64,000 bases of DNA from Cyclobacteriaceae bacterium (lineage in GTDB: Bacteria; Bacteroidota; Bacteroidia; Cytophagales; Cyclobacteriaceae), in the NCBI GenBank assembly GCA_016787605.1, contig JAEUUE010000140.1:1-64000 (forward strand), written 5' to 3'. The notes under the pieces are model-generated. The model was not told the origin of the DNA. It worked only from the letters and a program-made list of their open reading frames with translations, and did not search any database. A program made the position numbers and the translations under genes. Shown one piece after another: positions 42,084 to 49,992 of the stretch (positions are counted from its first letter, which is position 1; each line of letters starts with the position of its first letter).

Positions 42084-42709
42084 GCCGCCTGTACCGCCGT
42101 GAGGATCAGTCTCGCGCCAAAAACGATCAGTACGGTTCCCACGATGATATTCATGATGACCAGGAGCCGGTGCGTGATGAGTTCTCGCAGGCGACCGGCG
42201 AGGTAAGCTTTGCCGATATCCGTGGCCAGGGCCATACCGAGTACGCCGGCAAAGAAAAAACTGATTTCAGAACCTTCATGGTAGCCCAAATCGAGCGTCG
42301 CCAGGCTCACGGCCCCTATCCAAAAGAGGGGCACCATGGGACTCATCGTGTTGATGAGAAAGCCCTTGGCCAGGTACTTGATCGGGCGGGAGGCCCGTAC
42401 AGCACCCGGGTTGCTGAAATCCCGGCGACGGCTCTTTACGAAAAGGTGGTAGGCGCCAAACAGCAGGAGTATGACCCCGCCGACCAGGCCCATGTACAGG
42501 CTGATGCCCGGCCGGGTCACGAATCCCGATAGGCCGAAATAGCAGATCAGCACATAAAGGAAGTCACTGAAGGAAACGCCCAGCGCCACCAATACCCCCA
42601 CCCAGAAACCTCTCTCCACGCTGGCCTGCAGAATGGTGAAAAAAACAGGGCCGATGAGGAAAGCAAGAACCATCCCAAACTGCAGGCCGCTGAACAACGC
42701 GTCGATCAC
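42080..42709 (-). CDS. LysE-family exporter
   Basis: A 209-residue inner-membrane protein of the LysE/RhtB superfamily with about six helices. The N-terminal GMVLAFLIGPVFFTILQASVERG and the following GVLVALGVSFSDFLYVLICYFG are typical; NTMSPMVPLFWIG in the middle matches the NPK-like region of the family. Members export amino acids and derivatives. Its start overlaps the gh3 stop by four bases (ATGA), so exporter and GH3 enzyme are co-translated. Confidence 0.9.
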   Translation of the reverse strand: MIDALFSGLQFGMVLAFLIGPVFFTILQASVERGFWVGVLVALGVSFSDFLYVLICYFGLSGFVTRPGISLYMGLVGGVILLLFGAYHLFVKSRRRDFSNPGAVRASRPIKYLAKGFLINTMSPMVPLFWIGAVSLATLDLGYHEGSEISFFFAGVLGMALATDIGKAYLAGRLRELITHRLLVIMNIIVGTVLIVFGARLILTAVQAA

Positions 42710-44238
42710 TTGGCTATAAAGGCTTGCCAGTCTTCCAGCTGCGCGTTCTTCAGTACGCGGGGGAATTTGTTCTGTCCACCCGACTTGCCCTTCGACTCCA
42801 GCCAGTCATAGAAGGTCTGCGTAGGCAGGATATCGACATGCACTTCTTTCAGGGCCGCGCTGCGTTCAACGGCATAATCGTCGTTGAGGGACTTCAGGTG
42901 CTGATCCAGGCGCTCTTTCACCTGTTCTGCATCCGCCGGCTGGTCGGTGCCGATGTACCAATGGTGCGCAAACAAGGTTCCGTGAGGGATGCCGGCCACG
43001 GTAAACTCCTTGATGTCGAGGTTCATTTCGTTGGAGACCATTTCAATGGCCTTGTTCATATTGTCTACCGACAGGTGTTCGCCGCAGAGGCTAAGGAAAT
43101 GCTTGGTGCGACCGGTGATGATAATCTCGGACTCTTCGACGGAAGTGAAGCGGATCACATCGCCGATGAGGTAACGCCAGGCGCCGGCACAGGTGGACAG
43201 CAGCAAGGCGTAGTCCTTTCCTTCCTCCACCTCGTCGATAAGCAGCGTCCTGGCTTTGGGGGACACCTCGCCGGACGGGAGGAAATTATCGTCGGTAAAC
43301 GGGATGAACTCGTAGAAGATCCCGTTGTTCATGACCAGTTTCATCGACCCATGGCGAGGGGAAGCCTGGTAGGCAATGAAACCTTCTGACGCGAGGTAAG
43401 TCTCGATGTAATAGAGGGGGCGACCGAGGAGTTTTTCGAATCCCTTGCGATACGGGTCGAAGGAAACCCCGCCGTGCACATACACCTTCAGGTTGGGCCA
43501 CACTTCATGGATGTGCTTGACCTGGTAGTGATCAATGATTTTCTCCAGGAGGATTTGAATCCAGGCCGGCACACCCACAATAATCCCGATGTCCCAATCG
43601 GCCGCCTTGCGCGTGATCTCTTCCAGTTTGGCGCTCCACTTCCGTGTCTTGGCAATCTTTTTCCCCGGCTTGTAAAACCGCTGGAACCAAAATGGCAGGC
43701 GGGCGGCCTGGATGCCGCTCAGGTCACCCTCGTAGTAGGTTCCCCGCTTGTTGAGGTGCGTACTCCCTCCTACCATGAGAATGCCCGTCTCGAAGAACTT
43801 GTCCGGCAAGTCGTACTTGGCGAGCGACAGGATCTGGCGGATGCTCGTCCGCTGGATCGCCTTGGTCATGTCTTTCGTGATGGGGATATACTTGGACGAC
43901 GATTCGGAAGTGCCGGAGCTCAGCGCGAAGTACTTCATGCGGCCGGGCCAGCAGATATTCTTCACTCCTTTCAGCGACAACTGCCACCAGTCTTTGTGGA
44001 TCTTGTTGTAGTCATGGATGGGAACCTGCTGGAAGTGCCGGTAGAATTCCTTGGGGCCTTTGCGGAAATACCGCAGGATCTCAGAAAAGTGATAGTACCT
44101 GCCAAACTCGGTATCGGCGGCCGTGATCAGGAGATCTTTCAGCACATTCTTCTGCAGCTCAAAGGGAGAAGAATACTCCTGCTCGAGGTTCTCCCGAAGT
44201 TTCAGGCTCCTTTTTAATAAAGTACCGAGGATCGCCAT
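42706..44238 (-). CDS. GH3 family acyl-acid amido synthetase-like protein
   Basis: A 510-residue GH3 enzyme, an ANL-superfamily adenylating ligase. In plants, GH3 joins amino acids to jasmonate, auxin or benzoates. The ATP/AMP motifs are here: SSGTSESSSKYIPITKDM (motif 1, about 100-117), YLASEGFIAYQ (motif 2) and LYTCAGA-type LLLSTCAGAWRYLIGDVI (motif 3), with the C-terminal lid beginning ITGRTKHFLSLCGEHLS. Bacterial GH3 substrates are mostly unknown. The ATG at 44238 (MAILGTLLKRS) is the natural start; the in-frame extension upstream has no support. It is coupled to the LysE gene downstream. Confidence 0.88.
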   Translation of the reverse strand: MAILGTLLKRSLKLRENLEQEYSSPFELQKNVLKDLLITAADTEFGRYYHFSEILRYFRKGPKEFYRHFQQVPIHDYNKIHKDWWQLSLKGVKNICWPGRMKYFALSSGTSESSSKYIPITKDMTKAIQRTSIRQILSLAKYDLPDKFFETGILMVGGSTHLNKRGTYYEGDLSGIQAARLPFWFQRFYKPGKKIAKTRKWSAKLEEITRKAADWDIGIIVGVPAWIQILLEKIIDHYQVKHIHEVWPNLKVYVHGGVSFDPYRKGFEKLLGRPLYYIETYLASEGFIAYQASPRHGSMKLVMNNGIFYEFIPFTDDNFLPSGEVSPKARTLLIDEVEEGKDYALLLSTCAGAWRYLIGDVIRFTSVEESEIIITGRTKHFLSLCGEHLSVDNMNKAIEMVSNEMNLDIKEFTVAGIPHGTLFAHHWYIGTDQPADAEQVKERLDQHLKSLNDDYAVERSAALKEVHVDILPTQTFYDWLESKGKSGGQNKFPRVLKNAQLEDWQAFIAK

Positions 44239-44245
44239 ATTTTTG
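44238..44245 (+). promoter_or_regulatory. -7 promoter element for yggS
   Basis: TATTTTTG is an exact TAnnTTTG, 33 bases before the yggS ATG; it begins on the first base pair of the divergent gh3 start codon. Confidence 0.5.
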
Positions 44246-44277
44246 CGGTGTGGATCGTCAAGGGGAATAAAGATAGA

Positions 44278-44964
44278 ATGGGAATCCAGAATAACATAGC
44301 CAAATTCCAGGCGCTGCTCAATCCCTACGGTGCTCGCCTGATTGCCGTCAGCAAGACGCATCCGGTCGGAAAGATCCAAGAGGCCTACGAGGCCGGGCAA
44401 CGGCTCTTCGGAGAAAACAAAGTCCAGGAGATGGTGGACAAGCAGCCCCAGCTACCCGGCGATATTGAATGGCACCTGATCGGTCACCTGCAGCGTAACA
44501 AAGTCAAATACATTGCCCCCTTCGTAACGCTCATCCACGCCGTCGACAGCCTCCGATTGCTGGAGGAAATCAACAAACAAGGAGCAAAATTCACCCGCAT
44601 TATTCCCTGCCTGTTGCAAGTGTACATCGCCACCGAGGAGACCAAGTTCGGCCTGGACCCTACGGAAGTTCGGCAACTGGTGACTTCACCGGAACTTGCG
44701 GGGATGAAGAATGTGCGGGTTGACGGGCTCATGGGCATGGCTTCCCTCACGGCCAACACCCAACAGGTTCAGAAGGAATTTCACTCACTGAAAGCACTGT
44801 TTGAAGAATTGAAGGTATCTGCCCTGCCGGCCAATGCCCAGATGAAGGAGCTTTCGATGGGAATGAGTTCCGACTACGAGATTGCCTTGAAAGAAGGCTC
44901 CACCCTGGTACGGATCGGAACGGCCATTTTTGGTGAGCGGGAATATTCACAAGCGAATACATGA
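44278..44964 (+). CDS. yggS: YggS-family pyridoxal phosphate homeostasis protein
   Basis: A 228-residue PLP-binding TIM-barrel protein (YggS/PLPBP/COG0325). The PLP lysine is in LIAVSKTHP (about Lys26), FGENKVQE and WHLIGHLQRNK are family signatures, and SMGMSSDYEIAL with the final VRIGTAIFGERE binds the phosphate. It has no known enzyme activity and keeps free PLP and amino-acid pools balanced. The ATG at 44278 gives the usual start; the upstream in-frame codon lies within the promoter. Coupled to the next gene by ATGA. Confidence 0.94.
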   Translation: MGIQNNIAKFQALLNPYGARLIAVSKTHPVGKIQEAYEAGQRLFGENKVQEMVDKQPQLPGDIEWHLIGHLQRNKVKYIAPFVTLIHAVDSLRLLEEINKQGAKFTRIIPCLLQVYIATEETKFGLDPTEVRQLVTSPELAGMKNVRVDGLMGMASLTANTQQVQKEFHSLKALFEELKVSALPANAQMKELSMGMSSDYEIALKEGSTLVRIGTAIFGEREYSQANT

Positions 44965-45329
44965 ACAAGAAAACCCTTCTGATTACTGGCACGCTGCTGA
45001 TGGCCATCGGTGTCGCGCTTGGCGCCTTCGGGGCGCACGCCCTGAAAGCCACACTCACTGCTTCCGGCCGATTGGAAACCTACGAGCTGGCGATCCGGTA
45101 CCTGATGATCCACGCCATGGCGCTCCTGGTATTCGGCCTGCTGGTTGAAACGTATCCACGCCTTCGGCTGAGCGGCGTGTTTATTCTTTCGGGGATCTTT
45201 TTCTTCAGCGGGAGCCTGTTAACGCTCTCACTCACCAACACGCCAACCTGGGGTGCCGTGGCCCCCGTGGGAGGAACCGCCTTTATCCTGGGCTGGCTAT
45301 TGGCCGCTTACACTATCCTGAAAAATTAA
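44961..45329 (+). CDS. DUF423 membrane protein (YgdD-like)
   Basis: A 122-residue protein with four membrane helices. It shows the DUF423 pattern: GTLLMAIGVALGAFGAHALK at the N-terminus, YLMIHAMALLVFGLL, FILSGIFFFSGSLLTLSL and GAVAPVGGTAFILGWLLA. The function of the family is unknown. Translation is coupled to yggS by a four-base overlap. Confidence 0.92.
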   Translation: MNKKTLLITGTLLMAIGVALGAFGAHALKATLTASGRLETYELAIRYLMIHAMALLVFGLLVETYPRLRLSGVFILSGIFFFSGSLLTLSLTNTPTWGAVAPVGGTAFILGWLLAAYTILKN

Positions 45330-45354
45330 GTGACTTCCCGTTGACGTATCCGGG

Positions 45355-45753
45355 CTAATCGTTAGGGGTTTTTTCGAGCACGTTGGCGAAGAAAACGATC
45401 TGTGCCCCCTCCGTATTGACAGCATTGGAAACAATAGTCACCACTTTCTTCTGACGTCCGTATTTGCCGGCCGAGTTGAACCCTAATGTTATCTCACTGC
45501 TCGCACCGGGGGCTATGGGGTCACGCTCCCATCCTTTTGGCGTTGTACAACCGCAGGTCACCTGTACATTGGTAATCACCAGGGGTTCGGTACCCGTGTT
45601 GGTAAATTTGAAGGTATGCTCCACTTTCTCTCCCTGCACCACGTCGCCAAAGTCGTGGGTAGGGCGCTCCCACGTGATCACCGCGCCAGCCGGGGACTGG
45701 GCCGAAGCTGCCGCGGCAAGCATCAACAGGAGGAGAAAAGAGAATTTCTTCAT
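45355..45753 (-). CDS. DUF1573 secreted protein
   Basis: A 132-residue exported protein: a signal peptide ending ASAQ (about residue 19), then one immunoglobulin-like DUF1573 domain with DFGDVVQGEKVEHTFKFTNTG, then VQVTCGCTTPKG, and APGASSEITLGFNSAGKYGRQ. The CGCT motif with its paired cysteines is diagnostic of the family in Bacteroidota. Function unknown, probably periplasmic. The ATG at 45753 (MKKFSF) lies 16 bases from an exact promoter element, so it is preferred over the codon six residues upstream. Confidence 0.9.
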   Translation of the reverse strand: MKKFSFLLLLMLAAAASAQSPAGAVITWERPTHDFGDVVQGEKVEHTFKFTNTGTEPLVITNVQVTCGCTTPKGWERDPIAPGASSEITLGFNSAGKYGRQKKVVTIVSNAVNTEGAQIVFFANVLEKTPND

Positions 45754-45768
45754 AACCGTGATTTTCTT

Positions 45769-45776
45769 CAAATTTA
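45769..45776 (-). promoter_or_regulatory. -7 promoter element for the DUF1573 gene
   Basis: On the minus strand this reads TAAATTTG, an exact TAnnTTTG, ending 16 bases before the ATG at 45753. It would place transcription start inside the longer possible ORF, which supports the shorter start. Confidence 0.55.
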
Positions 45777-45809
45777 GGGATTACACCCGTTGAACGACTA
45801 AACGAATCC

Positions 45810-46277
45810 TTGGATAAATCGGTTCAGGAAATTTACGGTAACCGGGTAAGGATCCGCGTATGCGGCCTCTGCCGGCAAAACGGGCAATGGCTGCTGGTGA
45901 ATCATGCCGGTCTGAGGGAAGGTCCCTTTTGGGCCCCGCCCGGTGGTGGCATGGAATTCGGTCAATCGGCCGAGGAAACCCTGGTACGGGAATTTAGGGA
46001 AGAAACCGGCTTGAATGTCTCCGTAGGGGCCCTGCAGTTTGTGACGGAGTTCATGCACGGCCCCCTGCATGCTGTCGAACTGTTCTTCGAGGTCACAGTG
46101 GCTGGCGGGATGCTGCGCAAGGGATCCGACCCTGAATTGGCGTCCACCATTACGGAAGTCCGGTTTTTGTCCATGGACGAGATCGATGCCTTGCCGACTG
46201 CGGCCAAGCACGGGGCTTTCGGCCTGGTCAGTTCCTCCGGCCGAATAGGCGAGTTAAACGGTTATTTCCGGATTTGA
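45810..46277 (+). CDS. NUDIX hydrolase
   Basis: A 155-residue NUDIX enzyme that hydrolyses a nucleoside diphosphate linked to another group. The NUDIX box is GGGMEFGQSAEETLV followed by REFREETGL: the REUxEExGU catalytic core is intact, while the leading Glu of GX5E is Gln. The substrate is unknown. The start is TTG at 45810, the only plausible start before the domain; another start would shorten the first strand. Confidence 0.88.
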   Translation: MDKSVQEIYGNRVRIRVCGLCRQNGQWLLVNHAGLREGPFWAPPGGGMEFGQSAEETLVREFREETGLNVSVGALQFVTEFMHGPLHAVELFFEVTVAGGMLRKGSDPELASTITEVRFLSMDEIDALPTAAKHGAFGLVSSSGRIGELNGYFRI

Positions 46278-46370
46278 AGAAATTGCCTCAAATCCCGTCA
46301 AAAAACTGGAAATGGGGCTTAAAAATCTCAAAAAACGAACTTATAATTGCAGGCTAAACCTGAACCAACA

Positions 46371-47180
46371 ATGAACCTGACCAAAGTCCTAACGATAGTT
46401 TTCACGCTCGTCAGTCTCTACCTGGCCTATTTCCTCTATAACAGCATCCAATCGGTCATTGACACCCGCGAGCAGATTGACCAAACCGAGAAAGCGGTCA
46501 TTGAGCGCTTGAAACTGATCCGTGAAGCCGAAGTTGTCTTCCAGGAACAACACGGACGGTACACCTCCAATTGGGATTCCCTGGTCAATTTCATCCAGAA
46601 CGGAAAGGTACCGATACTGCAGCGTCGGGAAATCATCACCCAAAAGCCCTATGGCGGCGAAGAGGTGAAAATCGAGGTGGACACCCTGGGCTTTCTTTCA
46701 GCCAAGGAGCGTATTTTCAAGAAGAACTACTCCCTGGCGGCAGCGGACAACGGAACTTTCGTAGGCTTTAAAGTGAAGGTTGGCGACCAGGTCCTCAAGA
46801 ACCAGAAGGCTTACTCCATTAAGGTAGGTGACCGCACCAACGAGCCTCCCTTCCAGGAAAAAGGCACTATTCTCAACCTCGCCGACGTAAAGCCGGGCGA
46901 CGCGGTTACCCGTGGCAAGATTCTCATTAACTACTACGACTACATTTTCAATCCTAACATCGACTTGTCGACGCTGGCCTATGTGCCCGGTTCCGACAAT
47001 GTGAAGTTCGATATCTATGCGGGCGAGGTCGACAAGAACGGCATTAAGGTGGATGTGATCGAGGTGAAGGATCCGAAGCCGATCAACCCGGAGCGCAAGG
47101 AGAGCAATGAGCAGAAGGCCCGCAAGCCGCTGCGCTTTGGCTCCCGCCTGGATGTGTCCACCGCCGGAAACTGGGAATAA
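46371..47180 (+). CDS. Single-pass membrane protein with pseudopilin-like N-terminus, unknown function
   Basis: A 269-residue protein with a very short cytoplasmic end, one membrane helix (about 5-28), a helical stalk (DTREQIDQTEKAVIERLKLI) and then a segment AEVVFQEQHGRYTSNWDSLV that resembles the alpha-beta turn of type II pseudopilins and PilN-like proteins. The rest is a periplasmic beta domain with a Lys/Glu-rich tail. It lacks the prepilin peptidase site (Gly before FTLIE), so it is not a classical pilin. I do not recognise a named family. The ATG at 46371 is preferred; an upstream codon adds eight residues. TATAATTG upstream is one base off the -7 consensus. Next gene: DUF3822, nine bases on. 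Confidence 0.75.
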   Translation: MNLTKVLTIVFTLVSLYLAYFLYNSIQSVIDTREQIDQTEKAVIERLKLIREAEVVFQEQHGRYTSNWDSLVNFIQNGKVPILQRREIITQKPYGGEEVKIEVDTLGFLSAKERIFKKNYSLAAADNGTFVGFKVKVGDQVLKNQKAYSIKVGDRTNEPPFQEKGTILNLADVKPGDAVTRGKILINYYDYIFNPNIDLSTLAYVPGSDNVKFDIYAGEVDKNGIKVDVIEVKDPKPINPERKESNEQKARKPLRFGSRLDVSTAGNWE

Positions 47181-47189
47181 CCATTAGCC

Positions 47190-48080
47190 TTGTCAGCCGT
47201 TGCCTCGCGTCATAAACTGATCAAGAAGATCAAGGACGAGAAGTTTGACGAAGAGAAACTTCATCGGTACACGCTATTAACCCAAATCGGGGCCAAAGAC
47301 TTCCAGACAGCCGTCATCGACAACGATGATGACCGCCTGATCTTCTTTGAAGATTATGTCCTCAGCGAAATCAACTCGCCGCAGGATCTCGTTACGGCGT
47401 TAAAGGCTCTTTACGAATCGCACGAAAACCTGATGGCCGGATTCTGGAAGTCCGTCAAGGTTTCCTTCAAGAACAGCAAATTTGTACAGGTCCCTGCGCC
47501 GCTGTTTCTCGAAGAAGCAGCTGCGGAGTATCTCGCCTTCAACGCAGTAGTTGATCCCCTCAAGGAAGTCACGCTCTTTTGCCGCAACCAGATGACCGAT
47601 GCCGTCACGGTCTATGCTGTCCAGCGGGAACTAACGGAATACCTGGATGGAGTCTACGCCAATACCCAACTGGCGCACTATCACCAAAGCGCCGCGCTCA
47701 TCGAAGGCGTGCTGGCAGGAGCCGCGAAACGGGAAGGGCAGCCGCTCTATGTATATGTAGACCGGTTTAAACTGCACATCATCTGGGTCAGGGACGGGAA
47801 ACTTGTCTACTACAACCAGTTCCTGATCAAGCAATTCACCGACTATGCCAGGTCGATCATGCTGGTCATGAATGCCCTGGGATTGAACCAGGAGTCCACC
47901 CCGGTGGTACTCTGGGGATACATCGGCAAGAACTCCCCGCATTACCAGGAATTCATCAAGTATGTCCGCAATGTGGGTTTCGGAGAACGCCCGAAGCATA
48001 TCAAATTCGGGTACTTGTTTGACGAGGTGCAAGACCACCACTTCATTGATCTCTTTTCTCTTCACCTGCTGACCGCATGA
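47190..48080 (+). CDS. DUF3822 protein, possible actin-like (ASKHA) fold
   Basis: A 296-residue cytoplasmic protein that I assign to DUF3822, a Bacteroidota family. By eye it has two copies of a strand-strand-strand start typical of ASKHA domains: YTLLTQIGAKDFQTAVID and, near residue 195, YVYVDRFKLHIIWVRDGKLV, followed by a helix and VVLWGYIGKNSPHYQEF. PilM of type IV pili shares this fold, but that link is my inference and no ATP-binding loop is obvious. The start is TTG at 47190. It follows the pilin-like membrane protein by nine bases and overlaps coaD by four. Confidence 0.78.
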   Translation: MSAVASRHKLIKKIKDEKFDEEKLHRYTLLTQIGAKDFQTAVIDNDDDRLIFFEDYVLSEINSPQDLVTALKALYESHENLMAGFWKSVKVSFKNSKFVQVPAPLFLEEAAAEYLAFNAVVDPLKEVTLFCRNQMTDAVTVYAVQRELTEYLDGVYANTQLAHYHQSAALIEGVLAGAAKREGQPLYVYVDRFKLHIIWVRDGKLVYYNQFLIKQFTDYARSIMLVMNALGLNQESTPVVLWGYIGKNSPHYQEFIKYVRNVGFGERPKHIKFGYLFDEVQDHHFIDLFSLHLLTA

Positions 48081-48535
48081 AAAAAAGGATTGCGCTCTTT
48101 CCCGGATCGTTTGACCCTTTCACCAAGGGCCACCAGGACATTGTTCTACGCGGGCTGAACCTGTTCGATGAAATTGTCATCGCCATCGGTTACAACAGCC
48201 AGAAAGATCAGCGCTACTTCAAAATTGACTTCATGATCGAAAAGATCCAGGAGACCTTTGCGAAGTATCCCCAGATCAAGGTGGTCACCTATTCCCAGTT
48301 GACCGCCGACCTGGCCCGCAAGTACGAGGCCCGCTACCTGCTGCGCGGCCTTCGGAATACGACCGACTTCGAGTACGAAAACAGCATCGCCCAGGTGAAT
48401 CGTCACCTCAACGCTGAACTGGAATCTGTTTTCCTGATTACTTCACCGCCATTTGCCGCCATCAGCTCCTCCATCATCCGCGAAGTACACCGCTACGGAG
48501 GGGACGTCTCGGTCATGCTGCCCTACTCGCTGTAA
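48077..48535 (+). CDS. coaD: Phosphopantetheine adenylyltransferase
   Basis: Adenylates 4'-phosphopantetheine to dephospho-CoA, the penultimate step of CoA synthesis. The 152 residues carry the nucleotidyltransferase motif FPGSFDPFTKGHQDI with the HxGH-type residues, YLLRGLRNTTDFEYE for substrate binding, and ISSSIIREV at the C-terminus. Coupled by a four-base overlap to the DUF3822 gene. Its 3' end nearly meets the minus-strand NUDIX gene (four bases apart). Confidence 0.96.
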   Translation: MKKRIALFPGSFDPFTKGHQDIVLRGLNLFDEIVIAIGYNSQKDQRYFKIDFMIEKIQETFAKYPQIKVVTYSQLTADLARKYEARYLLRGLRNTTDFEYENSIAQVNRHLNAELESVFLITSPPFAAISSSIIREVHRYGGDVSVMLPYSL

Positions 48536-48539
48536 CGCG

Positions 48540-49226
48540 TCAGCGGAGATCGGCCTTTTCCATCATCTTGTAGTATTCTTCCAGGACAAATCGCACCGAC
48601 TTGTACGAATTTTCCAGGGCGTGGTAGACCTCCTTTTGGGTCATCCAGCGGAGTTCTTCGATATCTTCTTCGTAACTGGGCTTCATCCGGGAGTCATCCA
48701 GCAGATCCATGAGGTACCACCTTGTCTTCTTGATCATGCTGTTACGGTTCATCGTATACGTATGCCAGGTCGTGCAAATTTTCGTGCCTACCTTCACCTG
48801 GATGTTGCATTCTTCTTCGACTTCCCGCTCGGCCGTCTGACGGTATTTCTCCCCGTTGTCCTTTTTCCCCTTGGGGAGGTCCCACCGTTTCATCCGGTAA
48901 ATCATCAGGAACCTGTCCTTCTTCCGGATTAGCCCGCCGGCTGCCTTGACGATCTTGAATTTCTGACGCAGGAATGCCTTAACTCCTTCATAGTCTGACA
49001 CCGAAACGTCCAGCGAAAGCAGGTTCATCGGCACCTTGCTGTTAACCTGGTCGAGGATATCGTTCAGGTGCTGGAGATTAGCCTGCCGGACATAAACGTG
49101 GTGAAGCAGCTTGGCCTTCGTAACCGGTTCCCGGCTGGCATTAATCACCGTATTGAAGCTTCCGTCTTCCGGCTTGGAATCAGGAGCCCAGATCCGCACG
49201 GGGATGTCGTTGACAAACAGGTTCAT
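48540..49226 (-). CDS. NUDIX hydrolase with N-terminal extension
   Basis: A 228-residue protein with an N-terminal domain of about 110 residues (FVNDIPVRIW onward) unlike NUDIX, then a NUDIX domain. The box reads GKKDNGEKYRQTA followed by REVEEECNI, with the catalytic REUxEE intact and WDLPKGK before it, resembling diadenosine-polyphosphate or ADP-ribose type enzymes. The ATG at 49226 starts the protein at MNLFVNDIPVRIW; a longer in-frame form begins 13 residues earlier with little support. It is divergent from pyrE, a pairing I recall from other Bacteroidota. Confidence 0.87.
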   Translation of the reverse strand: MNLFVNDIPVRIWAPDSKPEDGSFNTVINASREPVTKAKLLHHVYVRQANLQHLNDILDQVNSKVPMNLLSLDVSVSDYEGVKAFLRQKFKIVKAAGGLIRKKDRFLMIYRMKRWDLPKGKKDNGEKYRQTAEREVEEECNIQVKVGTKICTTWHTYTMNRNSMIKKTRWYLMDLLDDSRMKPSYEEDIEELRWMTQKEVYHALENSYKSVRFVLEEYYKMMEKADLR

Positions 49227-49345
49227 GGGTGGGTTACACGCTGCAAAAACAAGAATATTTCTCAAACCACCAACGTCAATTTACGTCTTTTTCAAAATGG
49301 GCCAATGCTTGGGTTGACGCCATTTCCTGATAAATTGCCAATCCT

Positions 49346-49990
49346 ATGCAGATCACCATCATGCCCTCGACTGCAGGTCCTGTAGCCTCCAAATTGCTGG
49401 AAATCGGGGCCATCAAACTGAATACCGAGAAACCCTTTACGTGGAGCAGCGGCTGGAAGTCGCCCATCTACTGCGACAACCGGCTCAGTCTCTCCTACCC
49501 CCATGTCCGTTCCTACATCAAGCGATGCCTTGCACAAGCCATACGGGACTGTTTCCCCGATACCCAGGCCATCGCCGGCGTGGCCACCGCTGGCATTCCC
49601 CAGGGCGCCCTCGTCGCGGAAGAGCTTCACCTTCCCTTCCTGTATGTTCGACCCAAGCCGAAGGACCACGGGCTGGAGAACCTCATCGAAGGCAAACTGG
49701 AGAAGGGGCAGCGCGTGGTCCTGATCGAGGACCTGATCTCTACCGGTGGAAGTTCGCTCAAGGCGGCGGCGTCCTTAAAGGACGGCGGGGCCCAGGTCCT
49801 GGGCATGGCGGCCATCTTTACCTATGGATTCGATACCGCCGAACAAAACTTCTCCAAAGACGGTATCAAACTCATTTGCCTCAGTGATTTTCCTCATCTC
49901 CTCGAAGAGGCTTTACTGAAGAACTTCATATCCCCCGATCAGCTTGCCCATATCAAGGCGTGGAGGCTGGATCCGGCTAACTGGAAGTAA
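49346..49990 (+). CDS. pyrE: Orotate phosphoribosyltransferase
   Basis: Joins orotate with PRPP to give orotidine 5'-phosphate in UMP synthesis. The 214 residues include the PRPP loop VVLIEDLISTGGSSL (about 130-144), the orotate-side FTWSSGWKSPIYCDNR near residue 31 and the YVRPKPKDHG loop with conserved Arg and Lys. The start ATG at 49346 is clear. pfkA follows after two bases, forming pyrE-pfkA-pgk. Confidence 0.96.
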   Translation: MQITIMPSTAGPVASKLLEIGAIKLNTEKPFTWSSGWKSPIYCDNRLSLSYPHVRSYIKRCLAQAIRDCFPDTQAIAGVATAGIPQGALVAEELHLPFLYVRPKPKDHGLENLIEGKLEKGQRVVLIEDLISTGGSSLKAAASLKDGGAQVLGMAAIFTYGFDTAEQNFSKDGIKLICLSDFPHLLEEALLKNFISPDQLAHIKAWRLDPANWK

Positions 49991-49992
49991 TC

